The notes beneath the pieces are model-generated. The model had not been told where the DNA came from. It saw only the letters and a program-made list of their open reading frames with translations, and did not search any database. DNA of 8,172 bases, from positions 21,217 through 29,388 of the forward strand of contig PMBW01000129.1 in assembly GCA_003153075.1 (NCBI GenBank), written 5' to 3'. Shown in pieces: positions 1 to 6,834 of this stretch; within the stretch, counting starts at the first letter, position 1; every line of letters starts with the position of its first letter. Origin of the DNA: Dehalococcoidia bacterium. GTDB lineage: Bacteria; Chloroflexota; Dehalococcoidia; Dehalococcoidales; Fen-1064. The position numbers and the translations under genes are program-made.

Positions 1-7
1 TTTTGCA

Positions 8-15
8 CTCCCTCT
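8..15 (-). promoter_or_regulatory. Possible ribosome binding site of a gene beyond the left edge
   Basis: Read on the minus strand, AGAGGGAG follows the ilvC stop codon by 26 bases and lies seven bases from the window edge. No hairpin with a T-run is visible between the ilvC stop and the edge. This suggests, without proving it, that another gene begins just outside and is cotranscribed with ilvC. Confidence 0.25.
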
Positions 16-41
16 TCATTTCTATCAGGCGTGAAAATGGT

Positions 42-1145
42 CTAGTTGGTTTTTCTGCCGCCGGTTCCCGCTGCCGCTTTAGCGGTGGAACCTTTGCCCT
101 GCCGCTGCGGGCGTAGGGCGCGGGTGGCTTTACCGGCCTGCCACATTTCGGAATTACCCATTTTCGCTAATTCCTTTCCAAGCTGGACTTTGTAGTTCGG
201 GCCGCCGCAGGCGCGGATAACGCGCGCTGTTTCGGCGCCGGTGGCTACTCTTTCGTAGAGCTCTTTGAAGACCGGCAAAACGGCTTTCTTGAACTTCGGT
301 TTCCAATCGAGGGCGCCGCGTTGCGCGGTGGCCGAGCAATTGGAATACATCCAATCCATCCCGTTCTCGCTGACCAGCCGGATCAGACTTTCGGTCAATT
401 CTTCGACGGTCTCATTAAAGGCTTCACTGGGGCTGTGGCCGTGCTTGCGCAGGGTGTCATATTGAGCTTCCATAATACCTGCCAGCGCGCCCATTAATAC
501 GCCGCGTTCGCCCACGAGGTCGCTGAAGACTTCTTTTTCAAAGGTGGTCGGGAATAAGTAACCGGCCCCGATGCCGACGCCCAGCGCCAGTGTCCGTTCG
601 GTGGCTTTACCTGAAGCATCCTGGAAGACCGCAAAACTGGCGTTGATACCTTCACCGGAAAGGAAATTACGCCGTAACGATGTCCCGGAACCTTTCGGTG
701 CGACCATAATCACATCGACATTCTTGGGCGGGATGATCTTGGTCTGATCTTTATAAACAATAGAGAAGCCGTGTGAGAAATAGATCGCATCGCCCGGTTT
801 AAGGTATTTCTTGATCAGCGGCCAAACTAATTTATGGGCCGCGTCGGAGACGAGCAGTTCGAAAATAGTGCCGCGTTTGAGCGCATCTTCGATTTCGAAT
901 AAATCTTTGCCCGGCACCCAGCCGTCTGCTACCGCCCGGTTCCAATCCTCAATGAACTGTTTAGACTGCCCAATAATGACATTGAAGCCGTTGTCTTTCA
1001 GGTTTAATGCCTGTCCAGGTCCCTGCACTCCATAGCCAATGACGGCAATGGTCTCACCCTTGAGAACCTTGCGGGCTTTCGCCAGCGGGAACTCTTCCCG
1101 TGTGACGACCTCTTCCCTGGTGCCGCCAAAATCAATGATTGCCAT
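42..1145 (-). CDS. ilvC: Ketol-acid reductoisomerase (acetohydroxyacid isomeroreductase), short class I type
   Basis: Catalyses the Mg2+-dependent alkyl migration and NAD(P)H reduction of 2-acetolactate or 2-aceto-2-hydroxybutyrate, the second common step of valine, leucine and isoleucine synthesis, in the cytosol. The 367-residue protein has a Rossmann domain with the dinucleotide motif GYGVQGPGQ at residues 37-45. It keeps the catalytic set expected for the family: His125 (FSHGF), Lys151 (APKGSGT), Asp209 and Glu213 (SDLVGERG), Glu245 and Glu249 (NETVEELTES) and Ser271 (CSATAQRGA). It resembles the plant/Bacteroidetes-like KARIs more than the classic proteobacterial short form. Two oddities: the cofactor loop at 61-67 (SKQFIED) lacks the Arg/Ser phosphate binders, and residues 346-367 form a Gly/Ala/Lys/Arg-rich tail beyond the usual family end. 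The ATG has an AAGGAGG (1155-1161) nine bases upstream, so the start is secure. No ilvB, ilvN or leu gene is visible beside it. Confidence 0.97.
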   Translation of the reverse strand: MAIIDFGGTREEVVTREEFPLAKARKVLKGETIAVIGYGVQGPGQALNLKDNGFNVIIGQSKQFIEDWNRAVADGWVPGKDLFEIEDALKRGTIFELLVSDAAHKLVWPLIKKYLKPGDAIYFSHGFSIVYKDQTKIIPPKNVDVIMVAPKGSGTSLRRNFLSGEGINASFAVFQDASGKATERTLALGVGIGAGYLFPTTFEKEVFSDLVGERGVLMGALAGIMEAQYDTLRKHGHSPSEAFNETVEELTESLIRLVSENGMDWMYSNCSATAQRGALDWKPKFKKAVLPVFKELYERVATGAETARVIRACGGPNYKVQLGKELAKMGNSEMWQAGKATRALRPQRQGKGSTAKAAAGTGGRKTN

Positions 1146-1197
1146 TATATATGTCCTCCTTCATTATCGATATATCGTGTTTAGCTTGCGAATCCTG

Positions 1198-1226
1198 ATT
1201 TTATTTCAGGGCACGCTTACTGTTAA
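1198..1226 (-). promoter_or_regulatory. Predicted sigma70-type promoter of ilvC
   Basis: The minus strand shows TTAACA (1221-1226), a 17-base spacer, and TAAAAT (1198-1203), each one mismatch from the consensus -35 and -10 boxes. Transcription would begin near 1191 and leave a leader of about 45 bases before the ilvC ATG. A leader this short leaves no room for a T-box or a classical attenuator. The leader contains the 10-base palindrome CGATATATCG (1168-1177), which could bind a regulator. Confidence 0.55.
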
Positions 1227-1283
1227 TAATAGCAGATTTACTGTTTTACGCGCTAGCGAGTGCGGCGCTATACTAACCTGCGG

Positions 1284-1422
1284 GTATTTCGCCTGAAGTA
1301 TATCCCTTTCGACTGCGGCTATCCTTTGCTTTGAACTGCTCCGTAAAATACCTTCGGCTGCGGCCTTTGGAGTGACCTCCGACTTTCTTCCAAGTCAGAA
1401 AGCCTGCGGAAGTATTTCGCCT
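1284..1422. repeat. Degenerate short repeats with cloverleaf-like folding potential
   Basis: The 11-mer GTATTTCGCCT occurs twice exactly, at 1284-1294 and 1412-1422. A second pair, CCTTTCGACTGCGGC (1305-1319) and CCTTCGGCTGCGGC (1351-1364), is nearly identical, and CCTTTG or CTTTG follows both copies. Inside the block an outer stem of nine pairs with one bulged base can form between 1346-1355 and 1409-1417. It encloses GGAG/CTCC (1369-1372 with 1377-1380) and CTTTCT/AGAAAG (1383-1388 with 1397-1402). It does not look like a tRNA. It may be a degenerate intergenic repeat element or a structured RNA; no known family is recognised. Confidence 0.45.
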
Positions 1423-1465
1423 AAAACTCAAGCTGCTGCCTTCAGCCCTTAACCCCCTCCCAAGA

Positions 1466-1502
1466 AAAACGTTGGAAATTGATGATGTTGTTATCTTCCA
1501 AC
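1466..1502 (-). terminator. Possible rho-independent terminator after the ClC gene
   Basis: On the minus strand a perfect 7-base inverted repeat, GTTGGAA and TTCCAAC (1496-1502 with 1471-1477), encloses an 18-base loop and is followed directly by GTTTTTCTT. This is the expected order of stem then T-run for transcription leaving the ClC gene, whose stop codon is about 125 bases upstream. The stem is short and the loop long, so termination may be weak. Confidence 0.4.
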
Positions 1503-1628
1503 TTATAGATACAATCCGTTCGATGAGAAATTATTGTATTTACTAAAACAATAATACTACATCCATTCTGATCTTGATTCCACTTACACCTATAGATTCG
1601 CCTCACCTATATTAAAATTCGTCTGATA

Positions 1629-3485
1629 TCACTTACCGGAGTTTGACGTTTCGTCTATTGATAATATTGAACTCTGCGCCTCCATATAGTTGCCTACGAT
1701 ATCGCTGCTGGCAATGATACCAATAAGTTTATGGGGGTTATTTTCTTCGACCACCGGTAAACGGCCGATATTTCTCTGGCGCATCAAATTGAGCGCATAA
1801 TCAAGGCGGTCTTCGGCATGAATGATTGCCAGATCCGTAGACATTACCTCTTGCACTCTGGTTGATTGCCATTTATTGTGCCTGATTTTCACTACATCGA
1901 TATTAGCGATTATACCGGCAAGATTGCCTCTGCTGTTGATAATCGGAATACCTTTGATACCTTTGGCCTGCATCAAGTTGGCAGCTTCGGTTATTGTTGC
2001 CTCGGGAGATAATGTAGTTACCGGCCACTTCATAGCTTCTTTAACCAGCATACGATTCAGTAAAGGATACGCGTATTTATCCCGGTGTGCCGGTGATTCG
2101 GCGGGTGATAATACCTGGCTTTTATACATCGTATTTTTACCGATAATGACATAGGCCAGTCCGACAGCAATCATCGCCGGGGCCAGCAGCTGATAGCTGC
2201 CGGTGATCTCCGCGATCATTACCATCACCGCCAGCGGCACATGCCCGACCGAACCTAAAAAGGCCATCATTCCCACGATCACGAATGATGCCAGGGAAGG
2301 CATATGCGGGATATTGTGCATCAAACCCCACAGCACCGCACCCAGCAAGCCGCCGATAACAATACCGGGCGCAAAAACGCCGCCCGAACCGCCGGATTCC
2401 ACAGTGAAAGCAGTGGCGGCGATCTTGGCCAGTACCAGCACTGCCAACAAAGCCAGACTAATACCGATCGCATCCGGCGTCATCGCCAGTTGTGTCCAGC
2501 CGTAGCCGACGCCGAGTACCTGAGGCAACCAAAGGGCTATAATCCCGGTTAGCAGTCCGCCGAGCGCCGGTTTTAGAATCCGTGGCATGCGCATTTTATG
2601 GAAAATGTCTTTAACGAAAGTGAAAGTCCGCGTACAGAGGATGCCAATGAGGCCGCAAGCGATGCCAAGGATCGCATAATAAAGCAGACTCATCCCATCG
2701 TTGAAGGCGATATTTAATCCAGTCCCGAAAATTGGGGTAAACCCCTGGAATGAAGCATACACAACGTAGGCTATCATCGTTGAGATGAAAGCCGGTATCA
2801 ATACTGAACTTTCCATTCCCTGCAGGTATAGAATCTCCGCGGCGAGAATAGCCCCGCCAAGCGGAGCTTTAAAAATGGCAGCGATGCCCGCGCCCATGCC
2901 GGCCGCGACCGCAATACGGCGGTCCTCAACGGAAAGATGGAGAATTTGCGCGATAAAAGAGCCAAAGCCTGCGCCCATCTGAGATGCAGGTCCTTCCGGC
3001 CCGGCGCTGCCGCCCGTACCAATAGTAATCGTAGAGGCAATAAATTTCACATAGGGGATACGCCAGCGAATCAAGCCATTTTTATTATGAAAGGAATCGA
3101 TCGCGGTATCCGTGCCGTGACCTTCGGCTTCTGGCGCGAGCTTATAGACGGCAATCCCGGCCAATAATCCGCCCAATGTCGTAATTACCGGGATGACCCA
3201 CAGGTGCGAAATAGTAGAAATAACTGCTTGCCCATCCCCCAAAGGCTGAGGAGGATAAAAACCAGCCCCTTTGCCCAACGTCCACTTAGTGACAAACTCA
3301 ATGGCACGGTAAAAAGCAATAGCAGCCAACCCGGCGCCTATGCCAATCACTGATCCTAACAGCAGCCATTTTGTAAGGTAATTAACATCGATGTGTTCTT
3401 GCAATGTTGGATGTCGAAAAACATGCACGAAAGAGTTTAAAGACAAAGATATTCGGCGTTTCCGGTTGCGAATTTGCTTAGCCAT
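1629..3485 (-). CDS. ClC-family anion channel or transporter with a C-terminal CBS domain pair
   Basis: An inner-membrane protein of 618 residues that should conduct or exchange chloride or a similar anion. The ClC membrane domain spans roughly residues 35-455. Visible filter motifs are GHGTD (122-126, at the position of GSGIP), GPEGP (162-166) with the candidate gating Glu164, GGVFAPG (368-374) with Phe371, and Tyr454 (NTMYKS) at the position of the anion-coordinating Tyr445 of the E. coli protein. The internal proton glutamate (E. coli Glu203) aligns with Ile218 in PLGGAILAAEI. Two CBS repeats follow, at about 480-533 and 543-600, ending in the typical GIIANIDVV and GIIASSDIV; such pairs often bind adenine nucleotides and could gate transport. 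The N-terminus is very basic (RNRKRR). The ATG is preceded at once by an in-frame TAA, which excludes a longer protein, but no good Shine-Dalgarno is seen. Channel or antiporter cannot be decided from sequence. Confidence 0.93.
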   Translation of the reverse strand: MAKQIRNRKRRISLSLNSFVHVFRHPTLQEHIDVNYLTKWLLLGSVIGIGAGLAAIAFYRAIEFVTKWTLGKGAGFYPPQPLGDGQAVISTISHLWVIPVITTLGGLLAGIAVYKLAPEAEGHGTDTAIDSFHNKNGLIRWRIPYVKFIASTITIGTGGSAGPEGPASQMGAGFGSFIAQILHLSVEDRRIAVAAGMGAGIAAIFKAPLGGAILAAEILYLQGMESSVLIPAFISTMIAYVVYASFQGFTPIFGTGLNIAFNDGMSLLYYAILGIACGLIGILCTRTFTFVKDIFHKMRMPRILKPALGGLLTGIIALWLPQVLGVGYGWTQLAMTPDAIGISLALLAVLVLAKIAATAFTVESGGSGGVFAPGIVIGGLLGAVLWGLMHNIPHMPSLASFVIVGMMAFLGSVGHVPLAVMVMIAEITGSYQLLAPAMIAVGLAYVIIGKNTMYKSQVLSPAESPAHRDKYAYPLLNRMLVKEAMKWPVTTLSPEATITEAANLMQAKGIKGIPIINSRGNLAGIIANIDVVKIRHNKWQSTRVQEVMSTDLAIIHAEDRLDYALNLMRQRNIGRLPVVEENNPHKLIGIIASSDIVGNYMEAQSSILSIDETSNSGK

Positions 3486-3516
3486 TTAATTTTATTCTAG
3501 CACCATGTCGAAAATA

Positions 3517-3544
3517 ATCATAAAAAGGAGCCATTGGCTACCAA
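3517..3544 (-). promoter_or_regulatory. Predicted promoter of the ClC gene, with a palindrome in the spacer
   Basis: The minus strand shows TTGGTA (3539-3544), 16 bases, then TATGAT (3517-3522), four and five matches of six to consensus. Transcription would start near 3510, about 25 bases before the ATG. The spacer contains the inverted repeat AGCCA-T-TGGCT (3529-3539, plus strand), well placed for a repressor or activator, although an 11-base palindrome can occur by chance. Confidence 0.4.
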
Positions 3545-3851
3545 ATAATCAAGCTTTTAGGAATATCACAGGCAGTTCTTTTCAGAGATATGATACAGGT
3601 GAAATCAGTGTCCTTGCCCAGGCAAAAATCCTTAAATGCTGCTACCGGTGAATCAACCCAGGCGATATATTTATAATTCTATTGGAGACTGCTGATTTAG
3701 CATCTTTTTTCTCGTTTCGATGTTACGCATTATCTCTCTGAGGTTCCCCAAAATCTTTCAAATTGTCATTACCGTAGTCTCCCTCCCTCTCAGGCTTATA
3801 GTCCAGGATGTACGAGGGGAGAGGGATTGATGGAGGGTGAAAAAATCTCAT
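3545..3851. other. Intergenic stretch between the DUF6282 gene and the ClC promoter
   Basis: No gene, RNA gene or recognisable mobile element is seen here. Its only clear structure is the inverted repeat close to the DUF6282 stop codon, listed separately. The rest is AT-rich sequence without long open frames. Confidence 0.5.
3784..3837. repeat. Purine/pyrimidine-rich inverted repeat after the DUF6282 gene
   Basis: TCCCTCTC (3784-3791) is the exact complement of GAGAGGGA (3819-3826). A second CCCTCC/GGAGGG pairing (3781-3786 with 3832-3837) overlaps it. It begins 14 bases after the stop codon of the hydrolase gene and could protect that transcript's 3' end. No T-run follows on the minus strand, so it is not a standard intrinsic terminator. 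Confidence 0.4.
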
Positions 3852-4715
3852 CTACTCCAGATCCAGCAACCTGGCGGGATTGACCTTGGCCATCGCCGCA
3901 ATATCCGGCGCGGGAATGCCGTTCTTGTAGAGCAGCGCGATGAACATTCTCATCCCTTCCGCCGGTGAAGGATTATAGTATTGGCCGAGGTCGGTGCTGA
4001 TGATGCAATGCTCGGCGCCGATATACTTGATGGCATCCACCATCGGTTTCGGGTCATTGCGGAAATCGGTCGGCAGGAATCCGACATAACAATTTTCGAT
4101 ATAGTAACCCATTTGTCCCAGTTGTTTCAATTCATCCAGCGTGAAACGCACCAACCCGTTGGTCCATAAGCCGTGGGTGATGACCAGTTTCTTGATGCCG
4201 ACTGCCTGTGCGGCCTCGACCAGTGCGAAAGTTTCCTGCGGGGAGATGTGGCCGTTGGCCAGGACCATGTTGTATTCTTTGACTAACTTCAGTATTTTAC
4301 TAATTTCCGGAACCAGTTTGTTGTTCGCATCCAGGATAGAAAAACCGTCGCCTTCCAGGCTGGCGCCCGGCAGTTTCCGCATGTTGGCCCTGGAATTGAG
4401 TGAGGAATGAGTTGGCATCCAGACCATTTTCGTGCCCATCTTGGCCGCTGTTTCCAGCGCGTGGATGTTCAGTCCGCCGATCTCATAATCAAGGCATATC
4501 CCGCCGAAGCATTTAACCTCCGGCACTAATTGATTTACGATATCGGCTAGCGGCGCCGTCGGGAAATAACTGCTTTTCAGCACCAGGGCACGCATCCCCA
4601 TCTGACGCGCCCATTTTGTTGTCTCCAGCGCATCCATCCGGCCTGGAATAATGATTGCCGGGGAATGGTGGCAGTGCATGTCGATAGAACCGCGTACTAA
4701 ATCATCAATAATCAT
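3852..4715 (-). CDS. DUF6282-type predicted metal-dependent hydrolase (amidohydrolase-like barrel)
   Basis: A 287-residue protein, predicted cytosolic with no signal peptide or membrane segment. The arrangement is that of a metal-dependent TIM-barrel hydrolase: Asp12 with His14 and His16 in DMHCHHSP on the first strand, Lys47 (LVLKSS), His103 (MPTHSS), His156 (NGHIS), His181 (VITHG) and Asp242 (STDLGQ), ending in NPARLLDL (279-286), a common close of amidohydrolase proteins. The stretches GGICLDYEIGGLN (71-83) and MVWMPT (97-102) match what I recall of the DUF6282 family, which has no established substrate. These residues are likely metal ligands, which is inference from the superfamily. The ATG is supported by GAGGAG (4723-4728) seven bases upstream. 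The gene has its own promoter and no partner gene. A lactonase, amidase or other hydrolase role is possible and the sequence does not choose between them. Confidence 0.85.
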   Translation of the reverse strand: MIIDDLVRGSIDMHCHHSPAIIIPGRMDALETTKWARQMGMRALVLKSSYFPTAPLADIVNQLVPEVKCFGGICLDYEIGGLNIHALETAAKMGTKMVWMPTHSSLNSRANMRKLPGASLEGDGFSILDANNKLVPEISKILKLVKEYNMVLANGHISPQETFALVEAAQAVGIKKLVITHGLWTNGLVRFTLDELKQLGQMGYYIENCYVGFLPTDFRNDPKPMVDAIKYIGAEHCIISTDLGQYYNPSPAEGMRMFIALLYKNGIPAPDIAAMAKVNPARLLDLE

Positions 4716-4783
4716 TTCTCAACTCCTCAAAACATTCAAATATCAAATGTATTTTGAACAGGATTAACATCGACTTGCTGCCA

Positions 4784-4813
4784 ATATTAGCGTAATCGGG
4801 GTTCAGTTGTCAA
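4784..4813 (-). promoter_or_regulatory. Predicted sigma70-type promoter of the DUF6282 gene
   Basis: A perfect -35 box TTGACA (4808-4813) is followed by 18 bases and TAATAT (4784-4789), four of six to consensus. The start of transcription would be near 4777, giving a leader of about 60 bases. About 60 bases upstream lies the imperfect palindrome GGTTAATGTACGTTACC (4875-4891), a possible operator. The rest of the gap up to 5010 shows nothing else, and no clear terminator for the MFS gene. Confidence 0.5.
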
Positions 4814-5010
4814 CGATGGTTTGGGGCGAAATAGTATTAATTTGGTAAACAGATCAATCCAGCTATTTATTGGTGGTTAATGTACGTTACCCAGCGCCCC
4901 CCTTCTGAATTTTCTACCTGGACACAACGAATCAATTTCTAATAATCAATACAGCAACTGAAAGAGAATCGTGACTAAGCTAATGAATTAGTTCAATAAT
5001 AATAACCAGT

Positions 5011-6360
5011 TTAAGCATGGGTACCGCTTTCTGGAACTTTTGCCGGATTTGAGCTGATGCCCTGGCTCAATCGATAATTCCTGATGGTCGAAGATAAGCA
5101 TAGCACGGCGATAGCGATTACGGCGGCAGAGCTACCCATAATAATGGTGATCGGCTTTGGTCCTCCCATCAGGTCGGCGCCGACTCCGGCCAATAGTCCG
5201 CCGACCGGAGAAAGCGCCGTACTCAAACTGACTACTGCGGTCACCCTGCCTCTTAATTCATCCGGAATTGACAACTGTAACAAAGTCTGGTTGGAAGTCA
5301 TGAAAATGGATTCGAAGAAACCAGCCGCAGCTAGAAATACGCCGGCTGCCCATACCTGGGAGCAAAAAGCGACGCCTGCGCACGATAGGGCAAGCAAAAA
5401 CAGAGAGGCCAATTGTACGAGGCCCCGCCTCTCCGCGCGGGAAAGCATTGCTGCGGCCATCCCGCCTAACATGCTGCCGACGCCGGTGCAGGCCATCAGT
5501 ATGCTTAAAACTTTACCGGTCGGGTCATTGAAGACCTTCACGGCGTAGATTGGCGGCAAGATGGTAACGATGGGAATAGTAAATACCGGCAAGATAAAGC
5601 CCATTAATACAAAAGTCCGGGTGACGGGATCCTTGAGTATGTATCGTATACCCTCGCGGATATTTTGAACGGGAGATGTGCGCTCTAAACGATATTTTTG
5701 CGCCGGAAAACGCAATTGCATGATCGAAATGGCGATGAGCAGATAAGCAAAGGACTGGACGAGGAAGTTACCGCCCGCGCCAACCCAGAGAATCAGAAAA
5801 CCGCCGATGGCGGGGCCGAATGAGCGCATCATCGCCGAACCTGTCAGCAGTATCGCAATCGCGTTAGGCGTGACCGCGCGCGGCATCAGGTCAAAAATGA
5901 TAATCTGTTTCAGGGTCTGGTCGATGGTATAGGTCATGCTGACCAAAAAAGCAAAAATAAATAAATATACTATCTGAGAATGACCGGTAATGAGGATAAG
6001 TCCAAACAGCAGGGTGACAACAAATAACCAGGCGTTGGTTATCATCATCATTTTCCGCCGTTCAACACGGTCGGAAAGGATGCCCGCTGCCGGAATCATG
6101 CCGATAGCGGTGATGGAACGGATGGTGCTGAATGTCCCAAGCATGGTGCCGGAGCCGGTTATATTATAAACAAGCCAGTTTACTGTTATTGTCTGAATCC
6201 ATGCGCCTGCCTGGGAGAGGATCTGGTTCGTCAGTAAAAAGCGGAAATTCCTGATACCCAATGCGGTAAATGTGCCGACTTTTTTCCCCGAAATTAGTAA
6301 AGGGTCATGGGTATCAGGATTGGTTTGTTTTTTGTCGTCAGCCGGGGCAGAGTCAGACAA
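5011..6360 (-). CDS. MFS efflux transporter, MFS_3 (EntS-like) family, intact copy
   Basis: A 449-residue inner-membrane protein, the normal length for a proton-driven major facilitator exporter. About twelve hydrophobic segments lie between residues 40 and 425, with a hydrophilic N-terminal tail of some 35 residues. The loop after the second segment carries the MFS motif A, GILSDRVERR (93-102), and the matching second-half loop carries SRAERRG (307-313). The stretch IPDELRGRVTAV (365-376) is typical of the MFS_3/EntS-like group, which includes siderophore and drug exporters; the substrate here is unknown. The start is taken at TTG because an in-frame stop (6418-6420) lies upstream with no ATG or GTG between, an AGGAG precedes the TTG, and the paralogue at 6835-8172 has a similar N-terminal tail. 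It is clearly a tandem duplicate of that gene. No regulator gene is adjacent within the window. Confidence 0.92.
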   Translation of the reverse strand: MSDSAPADDKKQTNPDTHDPLLISGKKVGTFTALGIRNFRFLLTNQILSQAGAWIQTITVNWLVYNITGSGTMLGTFSTIRSITAIGMIPAAGILSDRVERRKMMMITNAWLFVVTLLFGLILITGHSQIVYLFIFAFLVSMTYTIDQTLKQIIIFDLMPRAVTPNAIAILLTGSAMMRSFGPAIGGFLILWVGAGGNFLVQSFAYLLIAISIMQLRFPAQKYRLERTSPVQNIREGIRYILKDPVTRTFVLMGFILPVFTIPIVTILPPIYAVKVFNDPTGKVLSILMACTGVGSMLGGMAAAMLSRAERRGLVQLASLFLLALSCAGVAFCSQVWAAGVFLAAAGFFESIFMTSNQTLLQLSIPDELRGRVTAVVSLSTALSPVGGLLAGVGADLMGGPKPITIIMGSSAAVIAIAVLCLSSTIRNYRLSQGISSNPAKVPESGTHA

Positions 6361-6373
6361 TTTCGTGGTGGTT

Positions 6374-6378
6374 CTCCT
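6374..6378 (-). promoter_or_regulatory. Ribosome binding site supporting the TTG start
   Basis: AGGAG on the minus strand lies 13 bases before the TTG at 6358-6360, a longer spacing than the usual 5-9. No ATG or GTG lies between it and the hydrophilic N-terminal tail, so TTG is the best choice. The long spacing and weak start codon suggest modest translation. Confidence 0.45.
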
Positions 6379-6465
6379 GGTGAAGATTAAACGACCGGGT
6401 ATTATTCGAATGAAATTTCATTAGAGATAACAGAGAGATTTTCGCTATCGATAAAGTTATTCTTT

Positions 6466-6495
6466 ATTATAATCGTATTCTGTGTTAAAGAACAA
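6466..6495 (-). promoter_or_regulatory. Predicted promoter of the intact MFS gene
   Basis: A perfect TATAAT (6466-6471) is preceded by an 18-base spacer and TTGTTC (6490-6495), which matches only three of six -35 positions. Transcription would start near 6458, leaving a leader of about 100 bases. The leader holds the palindrome TATCGATA (6446-6453), which also occurs upstream of ilvC (1165-1172). A weak -35 with a strong -10 would fit activator dependence, but that is inference. Confidence 0.45.
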
Positions 6496-6834
6496 TATTA
6501 CTCATTCAGGGAAAAAAGGAATGGCACATTGTGAACATGGGTAATATGCACTTCCCCGAAAAGGTACTATACCAGCTTTTGTGCACGTGGAACAATTTAC
6601 CTTTTGCTTTGTTAATTGGCACACGACGCCTTTTCTCTAAATCTCGCTGCGCTTAGTGGCCTTGTATACAATTGCTCCTCAGACTTCGCAAAGTACGTTC
6701 CGATTCAAGCCTTGCTTAGAGACGTATTATATATTTGCTTCGTAATGTTCAAATCTGCGAAAGTACCTGCGACTTTAGTCTTCGGCCTCAGGCTTAGTCT
6801 TCCAGCCGACAGGGGAAGGAAAATGGCTACATTT
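6496..6834. other. Intergenic stretch between the two MFS copies, with short degenerate repeats
   Basis: No supported gene is seen. From about 6680 to 6805 there are short repeats: AAGTACGTTCCGATT (6691-6705) resembles AAGTACCTGCGACT (6761-6774), and TTAGTCTTC occurs twice exactly (6775-6783 and 6794-6802). ACTTCGCA (6683-6690) is nearly complementary to TGCGAAAGT (6756-6764). The texture is like that of the repeat block near 1284-1422. The plus-strand open frame at 6616-6840 has no ribosome binding site and no recognisable protein. Confidence 0.45.

Larger units (their letters stand above)
1227..1628. other. Intergenic stretch between the ClC gene and the ilvC promoter
   Basis: I see no convincing gene here on either strand. 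The stretch holds a terminator-like hairpin (1471-1502), a block of degenerate repeats and inverted repeats (1284-1422) and a pair of 8-base direct repeats CACCTATA (1587-1594 and 1604-1611). A plus-strand open frame crossing from 1039 to 1296 is mostly the shadow of ilvC. Confidence 0.6.

Noticed and set aside
811..1296. Plus-strand open frames over ilvC and into the gap upstream of it
   Set aside because: They run opposite a well-supported ilvC and have no protein-like features; shadows of the real gene.
1146..1628. T-box riboswitch or leader-peptide attenuator before ilvC
   Set aside because: No T-box core sequence is seen, and the best promoter leaves only about 45 bases of leader.
3684..3714. 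Plus-strand hairpin with T-run (TGCT/AGCA then a T stretch)
   Set aside because: The stem is only four pairs and no plus-strand gene precedes it.
3784..3837. Intrinsic terminator after the DUF6282 gene
   Set aside because: The stem is real but no T-run follows on the minus strand, so it is reported only as an inverted repeat.
5084..5548. Plus-strand open frame of 154 codons opposite the MFS gene
   Set aside because: Antisense to a conserved MFS C-terminal half; its composition is what reversed membrane-protein codons give.
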